Below the pieces are notes generated by a model. It ran no database searches. It had not been told where the DNA came from and was given only the letters and a program-made list of their open reading frames with translations. 64,000 nt of DNA from Lutjanus erythropterus (lineage: Eukaryota > Chordata > Actinopteri > Lutjaniformes > Lutjanidae), in the NCBI GenBank assembly GCA_020091685.1, contig CM034604.1, forward strand, positions 6,499,820 to 6,563,819, written 5' to 3'. Numbering within the stretch: the stretch's first letter is position 1; every line of letters starts with the position of its first letter. A program made the translations under genes and the position numbers. This document shows, piece after piece, positions 1-12,639 of the stretch.

Positions 1-2720
1 CTTTGGGATAAAGCCTCTGTACACCCACACAAGTGTTTTCTGTTAACCTGGCTGATTATCTTGTTCTTCTTCTAAGCTTTAAGCCCTTTTAACCCTCTTT
101 CACACTGGCAGCTTTTAGCCCTGGGTTTAGTTGATTTTCCTTGCTCTGGAACAGATAACGTTACAAAACACAGCGATGTTGATGTTGATTATGTATATTT
201 CGCAAGACAAAAGGTATTGTTCACCAAGTAGTTTCACACAAAACTTAACTCACTTGTCTTGTAAAATTATCTTTTAAATTGACAAACATCATATGTCTGA
301 TTCGTGGCACAGTTTAAACGGAATCAAAAAATAACTCTCGCCACTGACCTCTATTCATACTCTTGGCAAAGTTAGGCAAAGTTAGGGGTATGTTAACTTA
401 GTGTAGATAAGCTGAATAGCTACAGACTAGCTACTGACCAGCTAACCCTAACCCTAGCATCATGCTTTTAGAAGCTTACTCAATTTAGCATCTCAAAGTA
501 ATTTGCTTCTCTGTATTGCACTTTCACTGAGCATCAGTATCATGTTATTTGGTTAGAAAAGTAGAGTTTTTGGTGCGTTTCTACTGACACTGATACTGTT
601 GTGTAACAAGGTTACACGACATGAATTGGGGACAGGAGCCAGAACAAACTGAAGCTTGTCGGGAGTCACTTCTCTACAATCTGTACCACCGTATTAAACT
701 TGCTAGTCAGGTCACATGAACATTATGTGGGCAGGAACACACAGGGGTCTTACTGTAATGTTGCTGGCACTGGTTAATATTTTAGATATTTTCTGCTGCT
801 GACTTTTTTTTTTCTTTTTACACCAGAAGATAGTGAGCGTGGGGGTTTGATGTGTTGCCTAAAGGAGAACTCTGGTTATTTTTAAGCTGGGCCTCATTTC
901 CACAGCGTTTGCAGGCTAAAAAATTGATTATGTGAGCTTCAGTTGCTCAGTTGAACTGTTCAAATACTGTTTTTCAGAGGAAAAAGTACATTAAACTTTT
1001 TTTTTTCTCAGAAAATGAAGTTACCACAATACATTATTTAAAAAATGATTGATTCCTGGTTTGTAATTTTAAAAATTATTGGAATGAATGTTGAGAATTC
1101 TGGCCGACAAGGGCATAGATATGCTGGGCTGTGTAAATTATTTTCTACTGTAGGTGTTCTCACACTGGACCGGTGATATCCCCTCTTGTCAGCCATTTCA
1201 GAAATACTGTACTTTATGAATATGGGTTTACTCAGAAACCGGCCAGGGACTTTCAGCAAAGCATGGCAATTTTCCAGCGGTGACCAGACCCTGCAAACAC
1301 AGGGTCATAAATTTTGAAATTTGTCCACATTATATGGAGAAATGTGATTACATTTGGGGGTTGAATGTTTCCTTGTGCCCATTAAATCTTCTAATGGTCC
1401 AAACGTGGCAGTAGTTTATCATTTGTACTGCCAGAGAGGAAAATAGCTTCAGTCTGCGCTGTAGGAGTGAACACAGGTTATAGTGAACCACTGGCCTGAA
1501 AAAAGTTGTGCTGCTTTTAAATCAACTTTAAAATATGCTGAGACATGAGTGTGACACATAGAACTATAAGAGATATAGAAAAGGTGAGGATTTCTTTATT
1601 TATGGACCAAGGTGCAGTCTAAACAGGTGAAGTTTCAGTCTGCGATGGAACATGTGTAGTTTTTGTTGTCCTGATGTCAACGGGGGAGCTTGTTCCACCT
1701 GGAATGTTGTGGAGAATTAATCTGCAGGAGTCTGCTGCACTTTATCACGTTTTCTTTTCACATTATGCCACCGTAGAGTGCACTTTATCATGTTTTATCT
1801 TCCATGGAGACAGAGCACAATTAAGTCCAGCCCACACCCTGAGGGGACGCAATTATCCATTGACTCTGTATTGCGTATTCCTTGTCACGCTCATGTACTA
1901 GGGAAAAAAACAAAAATATGCCTACTGTGTGCACTATCCAAACGGCAAAGAACCCAGAACTAAGTTTCCATAAGCTGCCAAACTGAAAAATTGAGCATTT
2001 AAGAAGACTAAAGTAGATACAGGCAATAAGATGTATGGCATCAGCAGAACACAAGACACACAGCTTGCACCCAACCACTAACAAAAACATTTGTTTGCAT
2101 GAATGTAGACTCCTAAAAAAGAATGAGCAATAAGCTTCTTTATTATTAAATTAGTTACAGTTGCTAATTTAGCAGTTGAAGTTAACTAAGCTATTAAAGT
2201 CCTGATTTTGATCTTTGCTAGCTTAAATTACAATCTTACCTAGTGATACAATCAAATAGCTGGAAATATCAAAGATCTGGCCTCTCCTGGTCAGTGGGAT
2301 TATTTCTCCAAGAAAAGCAAGGAAAGGAGAAAGAACACTGGGATAGAGCGAAAATGCCCAATTGTCGATACAGCTTTTCTTCTCTGGTAGATATAGGGTG
2401 CTAAAATATACCCTTGACCTGCTCAATCTAATGTTTTTAGCTAGCAACAGGCGTTTTGTTAGCGTTTCAGCCCTTGGTTTTCCCCTCTGGTAGGTGTTTT
2501 TTCAGAGTATGATGTGTTGCACTTTCTATGGGTATCCAAGAGGACACTTTCTGCTTTTTTTCGTGCATGGGGGCAAATGGGATCAAATTTATATAGAGAC
2601 ATTTCAAGACCTTGCAACCTACAGTTGTTTGTTGTGGTGCAATGGCTCAGATTTCTCTTGTAAATGCAACCAGACAGCTGTGAAGACTGATACCGTTTTC
2701 ATGTTTGTGAGATAAGTGTG
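1..2720. other. AT-rich unassigned DNA
   Basis: I see no gene and no repeat I can name. Short open frames here are interrupted, lack recognisable domains and overlap on both strands. The only minor feature is a short telomere-like stretch (two CTAACC units near 441-455), which is too short to mean anything. TTAGC/GCTAA words are frequent, as elsewhere in the window. Confidence 0.5.
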
Positions 2721-2732
2721 AAGCTACAGCTG

Positions 2733-2911
2733 GTTAGCTTAGCTTAAACTGGTAACAGGAACAGTTAGCCTGCTTCTGTCCAACTGTAACAAAATCCACC
2801 TCGCAGCACATAAAAAGCCTACTAATTTAGCATGTTAGTTTTTGTTGGCTCAAAAACTTAGCCAGGCTAGTTGTTTCCCCATTTCCAGTCTTTATGCTAA
2901 GCTAAGCTAAC
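2733..2911. mobile_element. Short TIR MITE, TTAGCTTAGC family
   Basis: The left end at 2733 begins GTTAGCTTAGCTTA and the right end at 2896-2911 reads GCTAAGCTAAGCTAAC, its inverted complement. The ~180-bp interior has no coding potential. The same terminal structure recurs, better preserved, at 52608-52777, so this is a family and not a chance palindrome. The autonomous partner is not identifiable from this window. Confidence 0.6.
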
Positions 2912-3013
2912 AGACCTTATATTTAGCAGACAATTGTGAGAGTGTTGATCTTCTCATCTAACTGTCATTCTGGGAAATGTGCTTTCTATTGAGCAAACTA
3001 TTCCTGGAAGTTC

Positions 3014-3653
3014 TACACTGTAAAAAAAAAAAAAAGAAAAAAGAAGAAATCACATGGAAAATTGAGTTTTCTCGTTAACATAACATAAATCATACAAGTT
3101 TTTGTTTATTTGAGTTTATTAAACTCATTTCTTATTTCTATTTATTTTCAGAACAGATCAGAACTTACAAACATGAGTTCTTCTAATCTGAAGTCTTTTG
3201 ACTCAAAATGATGAGTTGAATGAACGTACTGTACAGAGTTTAGTCAACTCATTAAATGGAATTAATTAAATTAAAGTTAAAACTCTCCAGTGACCCATTT
3301 CTTAATTGTCTGAAGAAAACATATGATGAAAACATGCTGTTTTTCTCTAATACAATTTAAAATAAGTCATGGTTGCTTGTTTTTACATCTAATAAATTAC
3401 AAAAAATGTTGAATGTTATAAATGTTCATCAGTGTGACTAAAGAGTCGTTGGTTCAACTTAATATCTTAAGCTTATTGAACATTATTTTCTTAAGTACAG
3501 CTACAGTAATATCAAGCTTAACAGCCTGTTTTCAATCACTACAAAACTGCCTCAACTTGTCTTTTCAAATTCAGACAACTTAAATGTTAAGGCAGCCCAG
3601 ACACTAAAGTTTTTAAAAAAAAATTAAAACAAAGAGCATATTTTAACAGTGTA
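3014..3653. mobile_element. TA-flanked CACTGTAAAA-type MITE
   Basis: The left terminus (3016) reads CACTGTAAAAAAA and the right terminus ends TTTTAACAGTG at 3651. The two are inverted complements, and each is flanked outside by TA (3014-3015 and 3652-3653), as expected for a mariner/Tc1-type TA target duplication. The 636-bp interior is AT-rich and non-coding. Elements with these ends are common in teleost genomes; this copy is probably long immobile. Confidence 0.65.
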
Positions 3654-4009
3654 TATCAGCTGCAGTTTCATTAACATAATGATCCAGGACTTTGGTAAAG
3701 ATTAGATTTCTAACAATACAGAATATTGCAGTCCAATTACTCGTCTCTTGTTGAATTTTGAACGTCAGCTAACAATTAATTGCTGTTTCATAGCGTGTGA
3801 TGTACAAAAGCCACTGATTCCGATACTTAAATCAAACAGATACACATTCGCCTCCCTGAAAATAGCTCGCAGTCAGAACGAGAAATGTCAGCAAAGTGTC
3901 ACTCGTATCCCAAAATACCTGCACACAACAGTCTCTCAGGATTCTATTTCTGTCGCTGCTCTATCAATAACTTTGGGGAACGGTGACAGTAAATGAGTGG
4001 CCCTTCCTT

Positions 4010-4460
4010 CCTGCATGACAGCACATTTAAATCTGCAGAATCCGTCCGACTGAGCGCTGCATGCACGGCGTGGCAGGTGTTGTCGTGGCCTTTATTGGTT
4101 GATTGACACAGCTAATACCCCCTAAATCACGTCAAGAACAAAAACAGGGACCTTTTGTCACTGGATTCATGCTCTTATTCACTTCAGCTTCTCCTCTAAT
4201 GACCATTAATCTTCAGAGAAAGACTTCTTCATCCAGTTTTAGCTAAATTTAGCAGCCTCTCGGGCCATTCATTCTCCAGAAATCTTAATAAGACCAAACT
4301 TTCTCATCTGCCCATTAATGTGACTCGGCGAAAAAATCTACAGGGTTTGCTTAATGAGGGTTCGGTGGCGGATGTCACTGATTGATTCTGCTTGTACTCC
4401 ACTGTTCCCCGCAGACTAGACCCTAATGAGTCCTCCAGTGTTCATAGTAAGCCCACTTAA
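4010..4460. other. Candidate conserved noncoding block
   Basis: This repeat-free block is more balanced in composition than its AT-rich neighbours. It contains several homeodomain-like TAAT/ATTA cores (for example near 4197-4207 and 4313-4320). No open frame or splice pattern supports an exon. Regulatory function is inference from composition alone. Confidence 0.25.
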
Positions 4461-4564
4461 CCCAGATTGGGCGTCATTAACTGGCCTCCACACCCTGCTG
4501 TCCTAGACTTAAGTAATCATCTGTGGTCTGCTGTCGACAATCAAAAGAAACTCATGTGGAACCG

Positions 4565-5130
4565 ACAAGCTTTTTTTTTAGGTATCTTTCTGACCAATTT
4601 GGTTTTAAGTATACTTATTTGTTTTCTCTCTGAGTCTAAAGTGAAAATCCCTCCCAGTTTTGTGTATTAAGGTTGGGGCTGGGTTACGGATTTGTTTAGC
4701 CTGGATTAGCGTACAGGCTGATGGAAGGAGGGCAGCCGGTTTGGATCTGTCAAATAAAGTTAAAAAGTACAAGAAGCAATTTATGTAATTTGTCTCATTT
4801 TCTTTTTTTAAATATTTTTTTTTCTTTTGATTTTCTTTTTTGTTTTGTTTGCATGTGCAAATGTGTGTACCTGTGTATAAGTAATTTTTATTTCTTTGTA
4901 TCATTTATTTATTTTTTTTATTTTGTGTAATCATCACTTTAACTTTTTTTTTTGCTTACTCTTGCTCCTCTTTTTTCTCTTTTCTAAGTATATAGTACGG
5001 GCAATGGATAATTTATTATTTGAGTTTATGTTTATATTTTTTCTTGCCGACATTGCACACCTATGGTATTATTTATTTATTACTAATAGTCTTCAATTTG
5101 TTGCTTTTGTTGTTTTTTTTTGTTTGTGAA
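4565..5130. repeat. T-rich low-complexity stretch
   Basis: The plus strand is dominated by T runs broken by short C, G or A (for example 4801-4850 and 4905-4990). Open frames across it encode only F/L/Y/C-rich strings and are artefacts of composition. There is no tandem unit. Confidence 0.6.
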
Positions 5131-5483
5131 AATTATGTGCTGTCATACAAGGACGGGTGGGATGGGGAGGCGGGTCAGAGATCAGCAACAACATGATTGA
5201 ATGTATTGCTCTCTTTGTGGGGTGAGCACTGTGTTTCCCTGTAATTTCAAAAAATAATAAAAAAGATTATAAAAAACACACAACAAGCAACACGTGGAGA
5301 GTTGGCTAATGAGTTGTATTGTGTAGGTTTAATCTGTGCATAGAGAGAAATATAAAAAAAGACATTTCCTAGGGGACGTTGAGTGTTTCAACAATACAGG
5401 CCTGTTTCTTGGCAAACAACAGTGGAGGGCTGTTAATGTTAGCACATAATTCCAAAGTCTTATATGTTCACATTACTGATGAC

Positions 5484-6228
5484 CAGTGGTGGAAAGAGCA
5501 GTGAAAATCTGTACTCAAAGACAAGTACTGCCAAAATATTACTCAATTACAAACAAAAGTACCAGTGTTAGAAATATACTTAAGTAAAAGAACAAAGTAT
5601 TAGTCTCAAAAACTACTCCGAGTATTAGTTACTTTTAAGCGCTGATGTTTAATACATTATCAACATAGGTTGGAGAGGTGACTGTGACGACTGAAGAGAA
5701 ACAGAAACAGAAACCTAAGGTTCCAAATTTTGTGCATTTTCCTTAACCACTAGTTGAAAGCACTAACAATCAATTAACCATTAATATTTTAATTTAATAC
5801 TATAAAGATACAAAACATGTTTTTTTTTTCAGCTTTCAAGTCTAAGTTTAATTTTCCTGATTGATATTCAACAAACGGCTCTGCCAGACAAATCAACGCC
5901 AAATAAGGTGCAAACTATTGCCATGACTATTGATTAAATATCCATGATTAAGGGCCATTAATTAATTAAAGCTTAATCATTAACATCTTCACTCCAAATG
6001 TGTGGTGCTGCAGCATTTTGTTTTGTTTTTTGTTTGCATGTCCTTGTTTTTATTGGTCCGTTTGGTATCAGATAACTAGATGAAAGGTTTGGATATTAAT
6101 TCAAATTGTACACCAACTATTTTGAAAGGAACTAAATAGTTTAGAGCTTGTAACTCATACTTAAGTACGAGTAAAAGTACGGACTTGAAAATCTACCCAT
6201 GTAGTACAAGTACCTCAAAAATAGTAGT
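5484..6228 (+). mobile_element. Degenerate hAT-type MITE
   Basis: The left end at 5484 reads CAGTGGTGGAAAGAGCAG, a terminal motif typical of non-autonomous hAT elements in fish. It is followed by sub-terminal repeats of the form AAGTACT / ACTTAAGTA / AGTAAAAG, which reappear at 6155-6225 near the other end. The right terminus with the matching CACTG is not clear, so the 3' end is approximate and no target duplication could be assigned. Non-coding. Confidence 0.55.
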
Positions 6229-7085
6229 TGCATTTTTTTGTTGATGTTGCAAAACTGCAGGAATAAGTTTTTCCATTGTTTACATGGCATAGCAGGGAGA
6301 TGGGATATGGAAGCGGTGCAACAAAGACAGATAATTGGGTGGCGCCTCATTGGAGCGCTGAAAAAAGTTGTGGCCGGCTCAGATTTGATATGTAGAGCCT
6401 CTTGCCTGACATACCATTAACGTCACAGTGATGATGCCTGGTCTAACACAAAATCTGTGCTGAGATCCAAATCTGGGTGAAATAATGTGTCTGTAAAAAA
6501 GGATTGCATTGAATTTGACTCTGGTTTCTTTGATATTGTGATGTGAAGGTGTTTATGGGATGCGCAATGTTGGCTCTGTGCTTATTCTAGCATCTGTTGT
6601 TCAGTAAAATAGTTTTATCGGAAGAGATGTTTGCATGGAAAGATAATTATCTTTTACAGCACCCGTGATAGAAACCCAATAAATCGACTATGTAATCTTT
6701 CTCACATATCTCTTTGAGTCCAATCTCTTACACTCGACACTAATTTGCTAATACTCATATGCTCACTGGGCACCCAAACTGTAGCTGGAAACGCTGCACA
6801 CTACCATAGGCAGATGGATAAACTGCTGTTCACAAAGAAGTTTAGAAGTGTTGCTGTTTCCGCCGCTTAAAATTATGACACAGTAGGCATCCTTCTCAGA
6901 TGGTGTAGTATAAAGAGCAAGACAGTTTGTCTCTACAGGAGGCGGGATGGATGATTGGGTCAAACAAACACAGGACTAACAACCAGGATTTGTGTGAGAG
7001 CAATAGTTGATGTAGACTTCTTTATTACTTGTAATTTACATTACATAACTCACATTGCATAGGTATTACTGCTAACTTGACTGCA
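6229..7085. other. Unassigned sequence
   Basis: No gene or classifiable repeat seen. The stretch around 6763-6975 ends in GGGTCAAACAAACACAGGAC. It shares a short word with 46640-46665, so it may be a worn dispersed repeat, but the similarity is too short to define one. Confidence 0.4.
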
Positions 7086-7433
7086 GAGCCCCACACTTTG
7101 TAGTCAAAACCACTAAAACAGAGACCAAGTCACGACCAAGATCAGAGTGTATCAAGAGCAAGTCAAAACCAAGACTTTGAGGGGTTGAGACGAAGCCAAG
7201 ACCAAATGGTGGCACTTGGTCTCTGACTTTTTGGGTCACATCTCCCAAACAGCCACAGCATCTTCCTTCGTCTTTCGTATTGTTTTGCTTCAGTGCAGCT
7301 GATGGGGATTGGGGAGAGTTGACAGCCAGTTACAGTAACAAAATTTCAAATCAGAAATGAGTTTTTGGTTTTACATGAAGCAGGAAGTTTTACATCCAGT
7401 CATAGATTTGATGTTAAACATCTCTCAAAGACC

Positions 7434-8165
7434 AGTGAGACCTCGACCAACCTTGTGGACTACAACACTTGTAGAGAGGCAACTACCGAGTCACGTACAT
7501 CTTTTCCATACGAATGTGTTGGCTTGGCTTGACTTGTTTTGACCTGGCATGTCAGTCCAGCTTACAACAGGGCTACCTACTTAAAGGTGTCTCATGATAG
7601 TCTCATGAGCACTCCAGTGTAGGTTCATCTTGGGTGTGACTTGGTCTAGTAATGCAGCGTAGCACAGGTTGACTTGGCGTGGCTAAATGTGCAAGGGGAA
7701 AAGCCCCAGTTGTTCAGAATGGCCACTGACCAAACTGCTGTGTTTGACAGGTTGAGAATGAATACAAATCCAAACAACTGGTTATGAGACACGTGTCAAG
7801 ACCTTGACCAACCTTGAGTACTACAATATTCCCAGAGAGGTATCTATAGGGTCATATACCCCTCTTCCATACTCATATGCTGGCTTGGCTTGACTCGGTC
7901 TGACTCGGCACATCAGCCCAGTTCACAACATGGCTATTTGCTTAAAGGTGTCTTGTGACTGAAGACCACGGGGGTCTCCAGAGTAGGTTTATCTTGGGTG
8001 GGACTCGGCACAGGTCAGCACAATGAAAATGGTAATGGAGAGGCAAATCAGCAAGGCCGAGTTTTACTTGGTGTGGCCAAAAGTGCCAGTGGCAAAGCCT
8101 CGACAGCTTGAAATGTAGGGCCAGTGTCCACACTGCTGTGTTTAACAAGTCAAGAATGACAACAT
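7434..8165. repeat. Diverged direct tandem duplication (~360 bp period)
   Basis: Segment 7434-7770 and segment 7795-8165 align end to end. Shared landmarks in the same order are GACCAACCTTG, ACTACAA, AGAGAGG, GGCTTGGCTTGACT, ACTTAAAGGTGTCT / GCTTAAAGGTGTCT, TAGGTT.ATCTTGGGTG, and CACTGCTGTGTTT / AACTGCTGTGTTTGAC. Many substitutions and small indels indicate an old duplication. The upstream 7110-7240 stretch is rich in CAAGACCAAG-like words and may be part of the same element. No coding potential. Confidence 0.65.
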
Positions 8166-9925
8166 GTTGTATACATGGATAAGACCCAAACAAAAAGGGG
8201 TCCAGCTCATAAAAACATTGCTCCGTAATGCTGCTAGGGGTCAGAAACTCAGCAGAATACCTTTAACCAGCGGACACAAGTTCCATATAAATGTCTTTAA
8301 CTCAGTCTTGTAGGGACGGGGCAATAGCAAATTTATTCCCCAATGGTTGAAAAATCCTCTAAAATGGCTTACCAAAAAACACCATATGGGGACAAGATGA
8401 GCTTCTAGATTTGGTTTCCAAAGGATTACCAACTAAATTCTTTTCTGTCTTGTGCTACAGTCAGCATTAAACATGCACACATCTGATCTGATGTTTTATT
8501 GTAGTTTTATGATGTACCATATGTCTATTAAAATGTGCAGAATGTGTCCTTTCTTGCCTGCCTTTGTTCCTTGTGTTTTTATTTAGATATAACTGTGGAA
8601 AACACAAATGCACAGTGTTAATAATTGATGTGGAAGGCACATGAACATGCAGTAGCGCTCGCACTTCAGGACGATGCAGAGCATGTTTTATGAATCTGCA
8701 GATGCAGTACATAACAACTCCCCGAAGGACTGGATTTAAAGTTGTGCAGGAGAGAAAAGGAGTGAGAGCCAGAGATCCCCTTCTGGGCTTCTTCCACCAC
8801 TCACCCACATGAAAAGAGCTTTTATTCCACAGAGACAGAGCGGTAGAGCCAGGGAGGTAGATGATAGAAGTCAACCGCCGCTGCTGTGTGTGTGGGGGAT
8901 GGAGGAAACCCTGTGCAGAGTTAGCATCTTTCTGGCCCCAGAGCTCCACTGATGCTCTAACATCACTTCACCGTACCTGCAGGGAGAATAGAAAGCACTG
9001 AGCAGTGTCCTTAGGAGAGTGGGACTCACAGGTAGCAGATGCAGTACATGCAGGGAGGATTCTCAACTTGATAAAACATACCTCTGTGTCATACTCCCCG
9101 AGCGCCGATTGTCCTCCCCGTCTCTTCTTTGTAGGTTACGAGCGGTTGTGCTGGCAGTCCCTGAATGGAGGGCCTGTCACCTCTATCTCTTCCGTGACAC
9201 ACACACACACACACACACGCACCATGAATCACCTCCACAGCAGCCGTCTGTCAGCGTGCCCACCCATTTTACGCCACACTTCAATCTGTCAGTCCGTCCT
9301 TTTTAATTGGCAGTGGGCCTGCTCAAGGGATGGTCCATTCAGAGGAGTGGCAGTGGGTGGGGGGATTTACAGAACATCCCCCAGTATTTCCTAGAAGAGA
9401 AACAATAAAGTCTTCAGTCTTAAATTTAGAAAGTAAACAGTAAAACAAGTACAGCCAGTCTGCTCCTCAATATCTAACAACACAGAATGCTGCAGGGATG
9501 ATGTATTTTTGTAAGCTAACCAGAAGTTAGCATCACTTTGGTTCCCTGAACTAAGGGCCAGTGGAATATTTCGACTGGATTTTAGTGCAGAAAATAAGCT
9601 CTGTGGCAAACAAAAGCTTAGGATACTGAGACATTTTGTTCACAAATGACCACTTTTGTAATTTTGAAGTGTAAACACGATCACTAGAAGTAAAAAGCTA
9701 ATGCTATAAAACTACGCCATGGTCACGTGACTCAGCATCACCACCGCAAAGTGACTAGTGTTCGATGTGATGACGGTTAATGTCTACAATGACCACTTTA
9801 GTCTCATTTAGTCACTTGCTATTAATGTAAAAGCTTCAGAATTCATGAGGGCTTATTTTCTGACATATTTTATGTTGTAAAACAAAATGAGAAACTCTCT
9901 GAAGTTGTGAGAACACTACTCCTAG
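8166..9925. other. Unassigned sequence
   Basis: No host exon recognised. The long minus-strand frame at 8467-8949 and the overlapping plus frames at 9005-9394 have no domain, and the latter read through a CA microsatellite. The block 8840-9380 is somewhat GC-richer than its surroundings. Confidence 0.4.
9197..9218. repeat. (AC)n microsatellite
   Basis: About 11 uninterrupted AC dinucleotides. Overlapping open frames encode Thr-His repeats and are artefacts. Confidence 0.9.
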
Positions 9926-10690
9926 GCAACATGGATGCCAAAACTCTTGGCGTCTAGAAGCTGCAGAGGCTAACAATTTAGCAAGCTATTGAAGGGGTAA
10001 GATAATGTAGGACATGCAAATAATAATGACAAGATGAGACTGTTGAGAGTATAAACATTTTCTTCAGGCATAATGTAAGATTACAAAGACAGTTCCTACA
10101 GGTTACAACTAAAATTACAATATATTAACATACCATCCACCGAACTTCCATAACCACTTCTTGAAACTGGAAGTGCTAATATGCTAACTCATTTCTGGGT
10201 TTTAGGACTATGAGTCATTAGTGACTACAGATTTAAACCCTGGTCATTAAAGTTTTTCCAGACATCCGCACAACTAGCTAACTGCTAACTAGCTAGCCAG
10301 CTCAAAATATGCTTATGCAACTCAGTCACAATAAAGAATTTAGTGAACTGATGTAGTTGGAAAATGATTGTGCCACTCATGCCAGTGGGTTGGGTTATGA
10401 CAAAATGGCGGCTCATCCAAGATGGTGTGATGGTGTGTTTGTTGCCGTTTTCAGAAATGGTGGTGGCCATGAAACGTCAGTAAATAGTAAGTTAATATAT
10501 TGTCATTTTAGTTGTATCCTGTAGGGTATTTCTTCACATTATGTCTGAGCGAAATGTTGACATTTCCAACAGCCTCATCTTTTCATTAGGCCTCTGCATG
10601 GCCTGCATTATGTTAGTTGCTCAATAGCATGTGAAACTATTAGCCTCAGCAGCGTCTAGACACCGACAGTTTTGGCATCTCATGTCGCAA
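9926..10690. repeat. Large inverted repeat, ~248-bp arms
   Basis: The left arm, about 9926-10172, is the diverged reverse complement of the right arm, about 10443-10690, around a ~270-bp spacer. Paired landmarks from outside in are ATGCCAAAACT/AGTTTTGGCAT, GCGTCTAGA/TCTAGAC, GAGGCTAACAAT/ATTAGCCTC, AAGATGAGACTGTTG/CAGCCTCATCTT, and ACAACTAAAATTACAATATA/ATATTGTCATTTTAGTTGTA. Order and spacing are kept throughout. This is either a fold-back DNA element with long TIRs or an inverted duplication. No transposase frame lies in the spacer. Confidence 0.75.
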
Positions 10691-12245
10691 CCACAAGCTC
10701 ATAAGTCTTATTTGAAGGCAGCATACCTGACAGCAACTGTCTGAGCTACCTTGCTAAACTGTCAGTAAGAATTGGAGACTTAATGACTAAAGATGGCTTT
10801 TCATTACTTTAATATGTGCCTAATATACAGTATAATTAAGCCTAAATTGTGGTTGACCTGAGAGGCCTCAGTGTCCTTCAGATTAGAATGTTTCATGTTT
10901 TGTCTTAGGAGTGCCAGCCTGTCTGGTACACAGATATTTTGAGCCTTAAATAAAGTCCTAAAAGCTTTTGTGACATTGACATGGTTGCTTACGTAATGAA
11001 GTGTCCGCCTGTCTAATGTCCTGATGATACGTGATTCTGCATAACGTCAGACATACTGTATAAAACTGAGTCTTTCTATTGCATCTTTAAGCTTTTGGTA
11101 TGAGCTGTTCCCATGCGTACAGGCTGTACAAAGATCTTCTCTATGGACAGATGCATTGTATTAAACTCATATTCAAGGTAGAACAACTGGGGCTCCTGAA
11201 GTTTATTCTTTTGTTCATCAAAGTGAAGTCTGGCCAAAAGTACAAGGTTTTCAGTTTTGTATTATTGACTCCTGTCTCATAACTGTCTGCAAAATCTGAT
11301 GTTTTTTAAAAGCAGTTTTTAGGTATATAGAAGGTTAAATAAAATGGAAATAAAAAGGGAACTGTTAAGCAATAACTGCCAATAAGCTATAGAGCCTCCT
11401 CTTAATTGGACTGTCAAAGGTCAGTGGCTATATTAAAGATGGTTTCCCATTGGACAACAATGTGTATTTGCATGTCAAAGTTCACTAAAGTTCATTACAG
11501 ATTTGGAATAAATGGCAGGTAAATTTCGCCACACTCTGTCAGTCTGCTGTGACAGTGGGTGGGGCATGATTAACACAATCTACTTTTTATTTATTTTTAT
11601 CTTAGTATTTATCCTACAATAGACGTGGCTGGAACAGTTCAGGGACTTTGTCAAAGCTTTGTAAGTGGTATAGAGGGATTACTGCTCATATACATACATA
11701 ACCCACAGTTCCCCAGTCAGTGCAGGGTGCAGCTATAATTCCACAGCTTAGTTCTTTATCCTTCAGGCGACTAACACAGATTAAGCTGTGCTGCTATTGT
11801 ATCATTAGCCATTATTATCATAAATTTCATAACTCATCTACAGAGGCAGTATTCAGGATTGATTCATTTAGTAATGAGATGCACTACAGTTTCTTAATTT
11901 TAATGAAGACAAAGAACTTGAAGATGAAGCTTATGTCTTAATAACAAAAAGAAGAACATACATTTTATCCCCCTTTAAACATTAAAGATCTTTTATTCTA
12001 TGGGAACTGAGCTCCTTCTCCATCTGCTGAAGTAGAATGCATGATACAATTGAAAGCTCCAGAACAGCTACTAAATTGATTTAGATTGTGGTCATAGTTC
12101 AGAAAACATTTGGTTAAGCTGACAGAACAATCTTTCCTGACCTGACCTTTACTACGTAGTCTTAGCTGCTTAATAACCAAACTTGAGAACTAGTGACATA
12201 TATTCCCATCTAAAGTGAGCTAATGTTAGCCAAATGCTAACTAAC
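10691..12245. other. AT-rich unassigned DNA
   Basis: No gene, RNA gene or repeat family recognised. Open frames are short and without domains. Confidence 0.45.
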
Positions 12246-12615
12246 GAGCTAGCTAATGATTCATGTTTATTAGCTAGCTAATTAACTAGTGTTTTGATAA
12301 CATTAGCTTTCAAATGTAACCAGCTAGCTAATGAGTGATGTTTATTAGCTATTTAATTAGGTGGTGTTTTGCAAACATTAACTTTCAAATGTAACTAGCT
12401 AGCTAACGATTAATGTTTGTTAGCTAGCTAATTAAGTCGTATTGTGCTAACATTAACTTTCAAATGTAGCTAGGTAACAATTGATGTAGATTAGTTAGCC
12501 AGTTAGCTAGTGTTTTGCTGACATCTGCTGTCACATGTAACAAGCTAGCTAATGACTGCAGATTAGCTAAGTAGTTAGCTAGCGTTTTGCTACATTGGCT
12601 AAATTAACATGTGAC
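12246..12615. repeat. 75-bp minisatellite, about 5 copies
   Basis: Units begin at 12246, 12321, 12396, 12471 and 12542. The first three are exactly 75 bp, the fourth 71 bp and the last about 73 bp. Each opens with (A/T)AGCTAGCTAA or a variant, continues with ATTAGCTAG..AATTA and a GTGTTTTG core, and ends TTTCAAATGTAAC or a variant. Divergence is higher in the last two units. The frequent GCTAGC and AGCTAGCT words make each unit locally self-complementary. Confidence 0.9.
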
Positions 12616-12639
12616 TATGTCACAGTTAGGCCTCTTATG

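Noticed and set aside
441-455. Interstitial telomere repeat
   Set aside because: Only about two CTAACC units; not distinguishable from chance.
8467-8949. Longest minus-strand open frame outside repeats (160 codons)
   Set aside because: No domain, no conserved-looking motif, His/Thr-rich tail and no splice context; expected by chance in a 64-kb window.
12246-12615. CRISPR-like repeat array
   Set aside because: Direct 75-bp units with no constant-repeat/variable-spacer pattern, in eukaryotic DNA; it is a minisatellite. The same applies to 18935-19275.
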